Of a stretch of 64,000 nt of DNA, positions 39,559 through 47,720 are shown piece after piece. A program made the position numbers and the translations under genes. Each line of letters opens with the position of its first letter. Position 1 is the first letter of the stretch. The notes under the pieces are model-generated. The model had not been told where the DNA came from. It saw only the letters and a list, made by a program, of their open reading frames with translations, and did no database searches. Origin of the DNA: Aquamicrobium zhengzhouense (GTDB taxonomy: Bacteria; Pseudomonadota; Alphaproteobacteria; Rhizobiales; Rhizobiaceae); contig NZ_JADGMQ010000001.1 of the NCBI RefSeq assembly GCF_016124105.1, positions 488,707 through 552,706 of the forward strand, given 5' to 3'.

Positions 39559-40368
39559 TTATTGCGGGCAGTCCTTTGCTGGCTCGAACATGGCAAGATC
39601 AACCAGCGTACCCGTCATCGAGAAGTCGCCATAATCCATGACGAGGTCACGTGTGACGCCGCTCTCATGCAATTTGAAGCTGATGCGGTAGGTCGGCACC
39701 TCTTCGCCCTGGTCACCGGCAAGGTCGAAATACGCAATGTCTACCGGCCAGAACTCATCCGCAGCGATCTTCTCCACGGCCTTGGCTTCCGGATCATTGG
39801 CCAGAACCTTCGCTCCACGGCCGATAATCACGGTCGTCGTCATGATTCGATCGGCATTTTCCGATCCGTCAAAGAGCGTCGTTTCGTAGAAGGTCTCACC
39901 GGCCCGGGCCTTATCCAGCAATTCAACCAGGTGCTGGGTCGGGAATTGGGTCTTCTCGAGCTCGACCTCTTGCTTCTCCGGCTTCTCGATGGAAACGACG
40001 GTCCCCTCACCCCCGGCCCTCGCGACACCCTTAAGCTCTGACTCTATCGCGCTATCAACGAAAGACCGGGTCATGAAGCTGAAGCTTTCCCCGTTCCCTT
40101 CCTCGAATGTCGTGGTCTGCTGGTCGGTAATACGGGTGACATCAGGAGTGTCTATCTGTGTCACGAATCGAAATGTCACCGTGTAACCGTCACATGACGA
40201 GCCAGCGAACTCATAGACCATTCGCCCCGAGATCCCGGTTATCCCGGAGCGGTCTGAAGCCGTGTCGAGCGCGAGATTATAGACGGCGCGGTGCGGTATC
40301 AGCGGTCCTGCATAGGCAGGCAGTCCGATGAAAATCGCTATAGGCAGTGTCAGGAACGCGGCGCGCAT
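39559..40368 (-). CDS. eipB: Cell envelope integrity protein EipB (DUF1849)
   Basis: EipB is a periplasmic beta-spiral protein required for envelope integrity, described in Brucella. The 269-residue product has a signal peptide (to Ala20, AYA) and matches the DUF1849 pattern: PHRAVYNLALDTA, SGRMVYEFAGSSCDGYTV and a late YRISFKLHESGVTRDLVMDYGDFSMTGTL. Cys59 and Cys267 sit where the Brucella protein has its conserved disulfide. It is 6 bp upstream of the DUF4031 gene, on the same strand. Confidence 0.85.
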   Translation of the reverse strand: MRAAFLTLPIAIFIGLPAYAGPLIPHRAVYNLALDTASDRSGITGISGRMVYEFAGSSCDGYTVTFRFVTQIDTPDVTRITDQQTTTFEEGNGESFSFMTRSFVDSAIESELKGVARAGGEGTVVSIEKPEKQEVELEKTQFPTQHLVELLDKARAGETFYETTLFDGSENADRIMTTTVIIGRGAKVLANDPEAKAVEKIAADEFWPVDIAYFDLAGDQGEEVPTYRISFKLHESGVTRDLVMDYGDFSMTGTLVDLAMFEPAKDCPQ

Positions 40369-40489
40369 ATGTACTCTCTCCGACGCGGCGATGCCGCAAA
40401 CTGGTATTTAACAGAAAGCCTATTCGTGGCAGAAGCGGGGCACAGTGCGGCATAGCTGCCCTAATGGCGACAACCATAGGAAAGAGAGC

Positions 40490-40954
40490 ATGAGCGACAC
40501 AATCCAGAAACGCCTGTCCGACCTCGGCGTTACAATCCCCCCGGCGTCGGCTCCGGCAGCGAACTATGTTCCATTTGCCCAGAGTGGAAAGCTGCTCCTG
40601 ACAGCAGGCCAATTGCCGCTGGTTGACGGCAAACTGATTGCCACCGGTCTGCTGGGACGAGATCTCGATACAACTGCCGGCCAGGAAGCTGCGCGGGCTT
40701 GTGCGATCAACGTACTGGCACAAATCCAGTCCGCAGTCGGAGATCTGGAGAACATCGCGAAGCTGGTGAAGATCACCGTCTTTGTCGCCTCCGCGCAGGA
40801 TTTCTGCGAACAGCACATCGTGGCCAATGGCGCCTCCAACTTCCTCGCCGAGGTTCTGGGCGAGCGCGGGAAGCATGCACGCTCCGCAGTTGGCGTGGCG
40901 GTCCTACCCATGAATGCACCGGTTGAAGTCGAAGCGATCGTCGAACTGAAATAA
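40490..40954 (+). CDS. RidA/YjgF family protein
   Basis: The 154-residue protein of the RidA superfamily is closest in pattern to the longer YjgH/RutC-like branch: KRLSDLGVTIPPASAPAANYVPFAQSGKLLLTAGQLP and the C-terminal HARSAVGVAVLPMNAPVEVEAIVELK. RidA proteins hydrolyse reactive enamines and imines, but the arginine needed for that should be checked (HARSAVG fits it). It starts a rightward run with the phosphodiesterase 27 bp downstream. The SD GGAAAGAG precedes the ATG at 40490. Confidence 0.88.
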   Translation: MSDTIQKRLSDLGVTIPPASAPAANYVPFAQSGKLLLTAGQLPLVDGKLIATGLLGRDLDTTAGQEAARACAINVLAQIQSAVGDLENIAKLVKITVFVASAQDFCEQHIVANGASNFLAEVLGERGKHARSAVGVAVLPMNAPVEVEAIVELK

Positions 40955-40981
40955 ATTCCGGCACCAACGCGGGCAACGAAC

Positions 40982-41692
40982 ATGACCGACATCTCCTGGC
41001 TGACGGCGCGACCAATCGCGCACCGTGGCTTCCACGACATGAATCGCACACGGTGGGAGAATACGCTCTCGGCGTTCAGCGCTGCGGTTGAACGCAACTA
41101 CGCGATCGAGTGCGACGTGCACCTATCAGCGGATGGCGTGCCGATTGTGTTCCATGATGCCGACCTGGAACGTCTGACAGGGCGAAAAGGGTTTATTTAC
41201 GAGAAGACCTGCGCCGAGATGGCCGCCCTGCGCATCGGTGGCACCGGTGATCATGCGCCCAGCCTTACAGAAGTCATTTCCCTCATTGATGGGAAAGTGC
41301 CAATTGTCATCGAACTCAAAGGGATAGAGGGAAAAGATAATGGTCTTGTTCAGGCGGTCGCCGCCGTTCTGAAGGACTATAAGGGTCACGCAGCGATCAT
41401 GTCATTTGATCACTGGCTCGTTCGACGCTTTGCCTCGGATGCTCCAGGAATACCCGGCGGGCTGACAGCCGAGGGTAAAGGCGCCCGAGACCTGGAGCTA
41501 CACTTCTCCATGCTCGCCCACCCGATTTCCTTCGTCTCGTTTGGCGTGAAGGACCTGCCCAACCCCTTTGTCAGCTTCGTCAGGGACAAGATGGGGTTGC
41601 CCGCCATAACTTGGACGGTACGCGATCAGGCGGCACGTGATGTCACCGCGCAATACGCAGACCAGGCCACGTTCGAGGGTTACGACGCGTAG
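40982..41692 (+). CDS. Glycerophosphodiester phosphodiesterase
   Basis: The 236-residue GDPD enzyme hydrolyses glycerophosphodiesters from phospholipid turnover to glycerol 3-phosphate. Catalytic and metal residues appear intact: His14 (IAHRGFHD), Glu27 (ENTLSAF), Glu43 and Asp45 (ECDVHLSADG) and His59 (VFHD). There is no signal peptide, so it acts in the cytoplasm, as UgpQ does. Confidence 0.9.
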   Translation: MTDISWLTARPIAHRGFHDMNRTRWENTLSAFSAAVERNYAIECDVHLSADGVPIVFHDADLERLTGRKGFIYEKTCAEMAALRIGGTGDHAPSLTEVISLIDGKVPIVIELKGIEGKDNGLVQAVAAVLKDYKGHAAIMSFDHWLVRRFASDAPGIPGGLTAEGKGARDLELHFSMLAHPISFVSFGVKDLPNPFVSFVRDKMGLPAITWTVRDQAARDVTAQYADQATFEGYDA

Positions 41693-41733
41693 GGCACACT
41701 TGCATCGCGGGCCGGGCAGCGTATCTATCCCGC

Positions 41734-42945
41734 ATGGATACAAATTCACCACAGCAACCGCAGGACGAAGCTGGAAACTTCGTTCTCCGGGCAGCGACAG
41801 GAATGAACGACTTCACTCCTGACGAGTGGAACTCTCTATCCGGCTCATGCTCAAGTAATGCCTCAAATAAAGGCTATAACCCATTCATATCGCATTCCTT
41901 CTTATCTTCCTTGGAGGATAGTGGCTGCGCTAATGCACGGACCGGATGGTTGCCACGCCACCTGCGGCTTGAGGCACCAGACGGCACTTTGGCGGGTGCA
42001 GTTCCTTGTTATGTGAAGAGCCACAGCCAAGGCGAATATGTGTTCGATCATGGCTGGGCTGATGCCTTCGAACGGGCAGGCGGTTCCTACTACCCAAAGC
42101 TACAGGTAGCGGTTCCCTTCACGCCCGCGACCGGCCCTCGCCTCCTGGTTCATCAGAGTTTTGATTCGGCGGCGGTAAAGCTGGCATTGGCCCGTGGATT
42201 GCAAGCCTTATGCAACACGCTCGGCACATCGTCAGTCCACGTGACGTTTGCCGGAGACGCGGACATAGCGGCATTAGGCGCAGCCGGATATCTGCAGCGT
42301 ATCGATCAGCAGTTCCATTTCTTTAACGAGGGCTACAGCTCTTACGACGATTTTCTGGGAAGTCTTGCGTCACGCAAGCGCAAGGCGCTGAAGCGCGAAA
42401 GGCGTGAAGCTCTTGATTCAGGCATCAACATCGAGTGGCTGACGGGAAGCGACCTCACAGAAGATGTCTGGGATCACTTCTTCTCGTTCTATATGGACAC
42501 GGGAAGTCGCAAATGGGGCCGACCCTACCTCAACCGAAAGTTCTTCTCGTTACTTGGCGAGAGAATGGCTGATGACATCCTGCTGGTCATGGCCCGCCGC
42601 AGCAGCAGATACATTGCCGGCGCGATCAATTTCATAGGTTCCGACACCCTATACGGGCGAAACTGGGGCTGTATCGAAGATCACCCATTTCTGCATTTTG
42701 AGGTTTGCTACCATCAGGCGATCGACTTTGCGATTGGCAGGAAGCTGCGGGTCGTTGAGGCCGGAGCACAGGGCCAGCACAAAATCGCTCGTGGTTATCG
42801 CCCAGTCACGACTCACTCCGCCCACTACATCGCCCATCCCGGCCTCAGGCATGCTGTGGAGGACTATCTGGCGCAGGAACGCCGTGAGGTTGAAGAGGTG
42901 GGGAAGTGGCTGGATGATGCATTGCCCTTTCGACGCGAGACCTAG
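41734..42945 (+). CDS. FemAB-like/GNAT N-acetyltransferase (DUF482)
   Basis: This 403-residue protein matches the PF04339 (DUF482, FemAB-like) family: WNSLSGSCSSNASNKGYNPFISHSFLSSLEDSGC near the start, the central RKRKALKRERREALDSGINIEWLTG and RKWGRPYLNRKFFSLLGERMADDILLVMARR, and later VVEAGAQGQHKIARGYRPVTTHSAHY. Members are predicted acyl or aminoacyl transferases; the substrate is unknown. Its stop codon lies inside a perfect 18-bp palindrome (42940-42957). Confidence 0.85.
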   Translation: MDTNSPQQPQDEAGNFVLRAATGMNDFTPDEWNSLSGSCSSNASNKGYNPFISHSFLSSLEDSGCANARTGWLPRHLRLEAPDGTLAGAVPCYVKSHSQGEYVFDHGWADAFERAGGSYYPKLQVAVPFTPATGPRLLVHQSFDSAAVKLALARGLQALCNTLGTSSVHVTFAGDADIAALGAAGYLQRIDQQFHFFNEGYSSYDDFLGSLASRKRKALKRERREALDSGINIEWLTGSDLTEDVWDHFFSFYMDTGSRKWGRPYLNRKFFSLLGERMADDILLVMARRSSRYIAGAINFIGSDTLYGRNWGCIEDHPFLHFEVCYHQAIDFAIGRKLRVVEAGAQGQHKIARGYRPVTTHSAHYIAHPGLRHAVEDYLAQERREVEEVGKWLDDALPFRRET

Positions 42946-42957
42946 GGATCCCTAGGT
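42940..42957. repeat. Perfect 18-bp palindrome
   Basis: ACCTAGGGATCCCTAGGT reads the same on both strands with no spacer and includes two CCTAGG units around GGATCC. It overlaps the stop codon of the FemAB-like gene and lies 64 bp before the HIT gene. A stem without loop is poor as a terminator, so a dimeric protein site or chance is more likely. Confidence 0.6.
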
Positions 42958-43021
42958 TGACCCCGCAGGCCAATCGCCTATTGCCAAACGACCAGTATCA
43001 CTGACCGCTATAGAGGCTTCG

Positions 43022-43453
43022 ATGACCGCACCTGCCTATGATCCCGAAAACATCTTCGCCAAGATCCTGCGTGGCGACCTGCCGGCGCACAAAGTCTATG
43101 AGGATGAAGCAACCTTCGTTTTCATGGATATCATGCCACGTGGAGATGGGCACTGCCTCGTAATCCCGAAACTGGCGGCACGCAACATTCTTGACGTTGA
43201 CGCGGAAAGCCTGGCTGCGGTGGCCCGTACCACCCAGAAGCTTGCTCGTGCGGTCAAGACCGCCTTCTCTGCCGATGGTGTGACCGTTCAGCAGTTCAAC
43301 GAAACCGCAGGCGGACAGGTCGTGTTTCATCTCCATGTCCATGTGATCCCCCGCTTTGAAGGTGTCGCCCTGAAGCCACATACCGGCCAGATGGAAGACC
43401 AGGGCGTACTCGCCGCGAACGCGGAGAAGATCCGAGCGGCGCTTGCAGCGTAG
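43022..43453 (+). CDS. HIT family hydrolase
   Basis: The 143-residue histidine triad protein has the catalytic motif His103-Leu-His105-Val-His107 (VVFHLHVHVIPR) and the N-terminal IFAKILRGDLPAHKVYEDE. HIT proteins hydrolyse nucleoside phosphoramidates such as AMP-lysine. It is convergent with azlD, with a 2-bp gap between stops. Confidence 0.93.
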   Translation: MTAPAYDPENIFAKILRGDLPAHKVYEDEATFVFMDIMPRGDGHCLVIPKLAARNILDVDAESLAAVARTTQKLARAVKTAFSADGVTVQQFNETAGGQVVFHLHVHVIPRFEGVALKPHTGQMEDQGVLAANAEKIRAALAA

Positions 43454-43455
43454 AC

Positions 43456-43815
43456 TTATACGTTAAGGTCGATCAGGGAGAGGCCGCCGATCAGTACGGC
43501 CTCTGCTACCACAATGCCGACGAGCACGAGCTTTCCGAATTTCAGATAAGCGATAAAGCCCAGCAGCACGGAAACGATCCGCAGGAGTAGTGGAGCATCT
43601 GCCAGGGCGCCGGTGGGAAATACGATCAAATTGCCGATCACTGCAGCGACGAGAGCAGTGGCCAGTGCTCTGATCAGAACCAATAGCTCCGAATCGTCCC
43701 TGATCCGCCCCCCCAGATAGACGCCGAGAAAACGCCAGATGTCAGTGGCGAGTGTACCGGCCGCCAAAACGAACAGGTATGGCCACCACCAGCTATCAAA
43801 TGCGGTGAAGGTCAT
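43456..43815 (-). CDS. azlD: AzlD-family branched-chain amino acid export subunit
   Basis: The 119-residue protein has about four hydrophobic segments and is the small partner of AzlC. Family members export branched-chain amino acids or related compounds (as YgaH does with YgaZ). Its ATG overlaps the azlC stop as ATGA, so the two are co-translated. Confidence 0.85.
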   Translation of the reverse strand: MTFTAFDSWWWPYLFVLAAGTLATDIWRFLGVYLGGRIRDDSELLVLIRALATALVAAVIGNLIVFPTGALADAPLLLRIVSVLLGFIAYLKFGKLVLVGIVVAEAVLIGGLSLIDLNV

Positions 43816-44558
43816 TCTGTACTCTGACCTTTGCGGGATCGGTGCAACAAATAGGCGGCGCCTCCGCCGATGGAGCCTGCCGCCATAAGGTCGAAGCCTG
43901 GCGTGATCAGATGAAACAAGGGGCCGAGAATCATTCCAAAGATCATCGCATAATGGCTCGCAGCTTCACGCGCAGACCCCCAGAGTGACGTCAGAAAATA
44001 TATCGGGGTCAAAAGCAGCAAAGCAGCGGAGAGGATGGGCGGAAGACTTCCTGCGATCGCATAAACAAGCGCGACAACCAGCATATTGGCCACGACGAGT
44101 GAGCCGCCGAGCCCGGAATACCAGGATGTTCGCATCTCGCGCGGAATGTCCCTCACCTTTTCCATGGCGATGACCCATGATGTCACCGCCACAAAATGGG
44201 ATAGGAGGTAAAGTGTCAGAGGACGGCCGCGGTCGCTGCGCAATTCAGGCATGAGAGCAACCACCATCGGCGTTAGTCTCACTGACGACAGTGCGACCGC
44301 CAGGGCAGCCGCTGGGAGCGAACTCCCCGCCATGATTGCGCCAATCAGCACGACCTTGGCGGGCAGTGCCCAGACCAGCCCCGTCATGAAGACAGCCTGT
44401 GCAACACTGACGCCCGCTTCGCGAGCAAGCCCGGCAAAGCCCACGAACGCGCTGATGAGAATCAGGCCGGGGACGGATACCGAGGCAACCATGCCGCGAA
44501 AGAACCAGCGGAAGTGATCGGGGGGCCCGGCAGGGTTGGCTAACGCATCGTCATTCAT
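43812..44558 (-). CDS. azlC: AzlC-family branched-chain amino acid permease
   Basis: This 248-residue membrane protein shows FRWFFRGMVASVSVPGLILISAFVGFAGLAREAGVSVAQAVFMTGLVWALPAKVVLIG and the AALAVALSSVRLTPMVVALMPELR motif of the AzlC/YgaZ family. The ATG at 44558 is preferred to an in-frame TTG immediately before it. It forms an export pair with azlD. Confidence 0.88.
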   Translation of the reverse strand: MNDDALANPAGPPDHFRWFFRGMVASVSVPGLILISAFVGFAGLAREAGVSVAQAVFMTGLVWALPAKVVLIGAIMAGSSLPAAALAVALSSVRLTPMVVALMPELRSDRGRPLTLYLLSHFVAVTSWVIAMEKVRDIPREMRTSWYSGLGGSLVVANMLVVALVYAIAGSLPPILSAALLLLTPIYFLTSLWGSAREAASHYAMIFGMILGPLFHLITPGFDLMAAGSIGGGAAYLLHRSRKGQSTE

Positions 44559-44631
44559 CAATCGCCAGATAGCACGCCAATTTGCCGCCTGCGATACTCA
44601 ACCCTTGTACCAAGCCACCCCTTCTGGCGAG

Positions 44632-45018
44632 TCAGGTCGTCACGCCAAGCTCAACCAGACGCTCCACGCAGTTTTCTTCGGCGTCATCCAACTCAGCAAG
44701 CGTCTCTTCAAGATCGCGACGCTTTTGCCGAAGCTCCTCGCGCTTCTCTTCGATACGGCGGATCATGAGTTTCAGTTGTCCGACCTCGCCGGGAGGTTCC
44801 CGGTACATCTGAATGATCTCACGAATCTCCGCGATGGAGAAACCGAGGCGCTTCCCGCGGAGGATCTGACGAATTAGGTGGCGGTCCGATGGGCGAAACA
44901 GACGCGTACGTCCACGTCGAACGGGCGCAATAAGCCCTTCATCCTCGTAGAAACGTAGCGTCCGGGTGGAAATCCCGAACTCACGTGTCAACTCGGTGAT
45001 CGTATAGTACTCGCGCAT
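44632..45018 (-). CDS. MerR family transcriptional regulator
   Basis: The 128-residue regulator has a MerR winged helix at residues 5-75 (YYTITELTREFGISTRTLRFYEDEGLIAP and RTRLFRPSDRHLIRQILRGKRLGFSIAEI) and a coiled coil at about 82-118. There are no metal-binding cysteine pairs (only one Cys late in the chain), so it is more like the LiuR-type regulators of branched-chain amino acid or acyl-CoA breakdown than metal sensors. The ATG at 45018 has AGGA upstream and gives the usual MREYYTI start. Confidence 0.88.
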   Translation of the reverse strand: MREYYTITELTREFGISTRTLRFYEDEGLIAPVRRGRTRLFRPSDRHLIRQILRGKRLGFSIAEIREIIQMYREPPGEVGQLKLMIRRIEEKREELRQKRRDLEETLAELDDAEENCVERLVELGVTT

Positions 45019-45046
45019 CTGAATTGTCCTGCCGTTCAATATTGGT

Positions 45047-45073
45047 TTGACACGGCATTTACGTAAAAGTCAA
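45047..45073. promoter_or_regulatory. Operator-like palindromes upstream of the MerR gene
   Basis: A perfect palindrome TTTACGTAAA (45058-45067) lies inside outer arms TTGAC (45047-45051) and GTCAA (45069-45073). The leftward TTGACT at the GTCAA arm could be a -35 element of the MerR gene. A palindrome over or near its own promoter is the normal site for MerR autoregulation. Confidence 0.5.
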
Positions 45074-45105
45074 TTTGCGCGACCTGCGCATTGAAAATCA
45101 GTGGA

Positions 45106-46527
45106 TTAGATAAGTCCGAACCACCAGGTGGCGAGACCGAGGAAGGTGAAAAATCCAACCACATCTGTGATGGTGGTCACGAAGACAGCTGACGAGACGG
45201 CAGGGTCGGCGCCAGCCTTATCCAAGAGCAACGGCACCATGATGCCAGCGAGGGCTGCAACGAGAAGATTGACCACCATCGCAACAGCGATGATGCCGCC
45301 CAGATCCGGGCTGGAGAACCAGAACCCCGCGACCAGACCGATCAATGAGGCAAGGATCAGGCCGTTCAGGAGGCCGACGCCTATTTCACGCCGGATGATG
45401 CGCCCCGCATTATAGATGTCTAGGTCCCTTGTCGCCAGGGCGCGAACCGTAACTGTCATCGTTTGCGATCCGGCATTGCCCCCCATGCCGGCTACGATCG
45501 GCATCAGGATGGCGAGCGCGACGATTTCCTGGATTGTTGCATCGAACAAACCGATCACCGAAGCGGCAAGAAACGCCATGACGAGATTGATCAAGAGCCA
45601 GGGAATGCGGGAGCGCGACGTTGCGAGAACCGTATCAGAGAGTTCTTCGTCACCCACGCCGCCGAGGCGCATAAGATCCTCTTCCGCCTCTTCCTGAATG
45701 ACATCGACAACGTCATCAATGGTCAGCACACCGACGAGGCGCTCGTTCTCATCCACGACCGCAGCGGAAAGAAGATCGTATTGCTCAAATTCGTGCGCGG
45801 CTTCTTCCTGGTCCATCGTTGCCGGAATCGCGTGCCGCGTCTCATGCATGATCTCCTCGACCTTTACCGCGCGCTGCGTGCGCAGGATCCGATCGAGGTC
45901 GATAGCGCCGAGAAGACGAAAGCTTGGGTCGATAACAAAGATCTGGCTGAATGAGTCGGGCAGATTGCTGTCTTCGCGCATATAGTCGATCGTCTGCCCG
46001 ACGGTCCAAAATGGCGGGACCGCCACGAACTCCGTCTGCATCCGGCGCCCAGCCGATTCTTCCGGGTAGTCCAGGGAACGGCGCAGCCGGATTCGTTCGG
46101 TGAATGGAAGCTGGGCGAGGATCTCGTCCTGATCTTCCTGATCCAGGTCTTCCAGAATGTAGACGGCGTCGTCGGAATCCAGTTCCTGGACGGCCTGAGC
46201 AATCTGCGCATTCGGCAGGCTGTCGACAATGTCGAGGCGGATCGCTTCGTCAACCTCGGTCAGGGCCGTAAAGTCGAACGCAGACCCCATCAGTTCAACA
46301 AGTGCCAAGCGCTGTTCTGGAGAAAGGGCCTCCAGAAGGTCACCGACTTCCGACTGGTGAAGAACACCGACCTCTTCGGTCAGAACCGCTTTATCGCGAT
46401 CATTGATCGCAGACGTGACCCGATTGAGAAACTCGGCACGCAAGACACCGGTTTCATCATAGATACCGTCTTCGATCATCGCGTCGCGCGGATCAAATTC
46501 AGGAGGCCGGTTATGCGAATTATCCAA
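45106..46527 (-). CDS. mgtE: Magnesium transporter MgtE
   Basis: The 473-residue Mg2+ channel has the N-terminal superhelical MgtE domain (about 40-140), two CBS domains (about 145-265) that sense Mg2+, a plug helix, and five C-terminal helices with PIVAGMGGNAGSQTMTVTVRALATRDLD, the selectivity region. The start is probably TTG, five bases after GGGAGG; the next in-frame ATG (16 codons on) would remove little. It is divergent from the VOC gene across 232 bp. Confidence 0.95.
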   Translation of the reverse strand: MDNSHNRPPEFDPRDAMIEDGIYDETGVLRAEFLNRVTSAINDRDKAVLTEEVGVLHQSEVGDLLEALSPEQRLALVELMGSAFDFTALTEVDEAIRLDIVDSLPNAQIAQAVQELDSDDAVYILEDLDQEDQDEILAQLPFTERIRLRRSLDYPEESAGRRMQTEFVAVPPFWTVGQTIDYMREDSNLPDSFSQIFVIDPSFRLLGAIDLDRILRTQRAVKVEEIMHETRHAIPATMDQEEAAHEFEQYDLLSAAVVDENERLVGVLTIDDVVDVIQEEAEEDLMRLGGVGDEELSDTVLATSRSRIPWLLINLVMAFLAASVIGLFDATIQEIVALAILMPIVAGMGGNAGSQTMTVTVRALATRDLDIYNAGRIIRREIGVGLLNGLILASLIGLVAGFWFSSPDLGGIIAVAMVVNLLVAALAGIMVPLLLDKAGADPAVSSAVFVTTITDVVGFFTFLGLATWWFGLI

Positions 46528-46759
46528 TAGCGCCTCCCGCTTTTTTCCTGTGTTCGAAGACGTTTACCCCGGTGAGATTCACTGAGGAACCCATCTGCAT
46601 CATCTGGGATGCGGATAGCAAGGCGGTGTTGCAAGCTGGCAACCAGCAACGCACAAGGGTCCCAGAGGTTGCTCGTCATGATTGCCGCGCGCCGACTTGG
46701 CGGCCAGCTGGAATCAGTCTAGCCAATCCGTATCTTCAAGTTCGATAAGGAGGAGATTT
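46528..46759. other. Divergent intergenic region between mgtE and VOC gene
   Basis: This 232-bp region holds both promoters. On the mgtE side there is room for a long 5' leader with short hairpins (for example GCATC-ATCTGG-GATGC near 46597-46612, and GTTGC/GCAAC pairings at 46628-46650). I cannot match it to a known Mg2+ riboswitch. Confidence 0.35.
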
Positions 46760-47143
46760 ATGTTCAGCCACATAGTGGTCGGCGCGAACGACATCCAAGC
46801 GTCAAAGAATTTTTACGATGCCATTTTTCTCGCTGCAGGCGGTGAGGAAGCTCAGGTCGATCCCAAGGGGCGGCTCATTTATGCCAAGGACGGCATGCGC
46901 TTCATGGTCACCAAGCCGCTCAATGGCGAGCCCGCAACCGGAGCAAATGGCGGCACAATCGGCTTCACGATGAAGTCGCCGGAAATGGTGGAAGCATGGC
47001 ACACCGCGGGTATCGCCAATGGCGGATCCACCTGCGAAAATCCTCCGGGCGTCCGCGAGGTCGGCCCACGCAAGCTTTATCTCGCCTATCTTCGCGATCC
47101 GGCGGGCAACAAGCTGTGTGCTGGCGCACCCGCAGCTGAATGA
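46760..47143 (+). CDS. VOC family protein (glyoxalase-like)
   Basis: The 127-residue protein has the vicinal oxygen chelate fold: MFSHIVVGANDIQASKNFYDAIF at the start and KLYLAYLRDPAGNKLCAGA at the end. Members include glyoxalases, resistance proteins and dioxygenases, so the reaction is unknown. The ATG at 46760 has a strong SD (AAGGAGGAG). It is followed by a clear terminator. Confidence 0.88.
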   Translation: MFSHIVVGANDIQASKNFYDAIFLAAGGEEAQVDPKGRLIYAKDGMRFMVTKPLNGEPATGANGGTIGFTMKSPEMVEAWHTAGIANGGSTCENPPGVREVGPRKLYLAYLRDPAGNKLCAGAPAAE

Positions 47144-47153
47144 AACAGAAGCG

Positions 47154-47179
47154 AGCGGGCCCCGGCCCGCTTTTTCTTT
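47154..47179 (+). terminator. Rho-independent terminator after VOC gene
   Basis: AGCGGGC (47154-47160) and GCCCGCT (47165-47171) form a seven-pair GC stem with a four-base loop, followed by TTTTTCTTT. Confidence 0.88.
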
Positions 47180-47371
47180 GACCAATAGGCTTATGTTGCG
47201 GGCGGGAGACTAGGTGTCAGCTGCGGTCGGAATTGTAGCTGCAGTCACGGCACAAAATCGCTTCGGCAAAGCGCCGGCATCGACGTCACGCCAGCTGTGC
47301 TAACATGTACGGGATTCTGTCGGGGTCGGAACTAGGTGGACCGCTTGTCTCAGTAGGTAAGTCTGAGAATT

Positions 47372-47386
47372 CAACCACTTGGGTTG
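47372..47386 (-). other. Hairpin just downstream of tRNA-Leu
   Basis: CAACC and GGTTG pair around a five-base loop four bases past the encoded CCA end. It may form part of the 3' trailer or a weak terminator; there is no T-run. Confidence 0.35.
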
Positions 47387-47389
47387 TAA

Positions 47390-47474
47390 TGGTGCGGTCG
47401 AGAAGACTCGAACTTCCACGGGTTGCCCCACAGCGACCTCAACGCTGCGCGTCTACCAATTCCGCCACGACCGC
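47390..47474 (-). tRNA. tRNA-Leu (anticodon GAG)
   Basis: The reverse strand folds as a class II tRNA: acceptor GCGGTCG/CGACCGC, D arm around GCGGAATTGGTAGACGC, anticodon stem CAGCG/CGCTG with loop TTGAGGT (anticodon GAG), a long variable arm, T arm with TTCGAGT, and encoded CCA. GAG reads CTC and CTT leucine codons. No integrase or duplicated 3' end is nearby, so it is not a used integration site here. Confidence 0.95.
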
Positions 47475-47508
47475 ATCATGACAGGGGCCGGTTGCGACCG
47501 GCAACGGG

Positions 47509-47537
47509 CATGTACCAAATCACCCCTACCCGCACAA
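47509..47537 (-). promoter_or_regulatory. Promoter of tRNA-Leu
   Basis: Leftward TTGTGC (47532-47537), a 17-bp spacer and TACATG (47509-47514) lie 35 bp upstream of the tRNA. The leader between them contains a hairpin GCCGGT-TGCG-ACCGGC at 47487-47502. Confidence 0.55.
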
Positions 47538-47720
47538 GTGGCGAATTCAAACTTTCGCGAATAATTTTCAGAAACCTCGTTTTTGTCGCTACGCGTGCGA
47601 GATAACGACCGAAACGCCTTGAAAACGCACAGGAAACTGGAAATAGCTCCTCCTAAATGTCATATGCTTTCGGCGAGCGGCATCCCGAATGGCCGCATTT
47701 AATGGAATCGGTGCCGACTC

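Noticed and set aside
45034-45048. GTTC-N7-GTTT upstream of the MerR gene as a LexA box
   Set aside because: One mismatch, the position is downstream of the likely promoter, and the MerR palindrome explains the region better.
46476-46679. A leader peptide or small gene upstream of mgtE (67 codons)
   Set aside because: No SD before its start, and it runs out of frame into mgtE.
47390-47474. tRNA-Leu as an integration site of a genomic island
   Set aside because: No integrase gene and no duplicated tRNA 3' end nearby; the neighbouring genes are ordinary.
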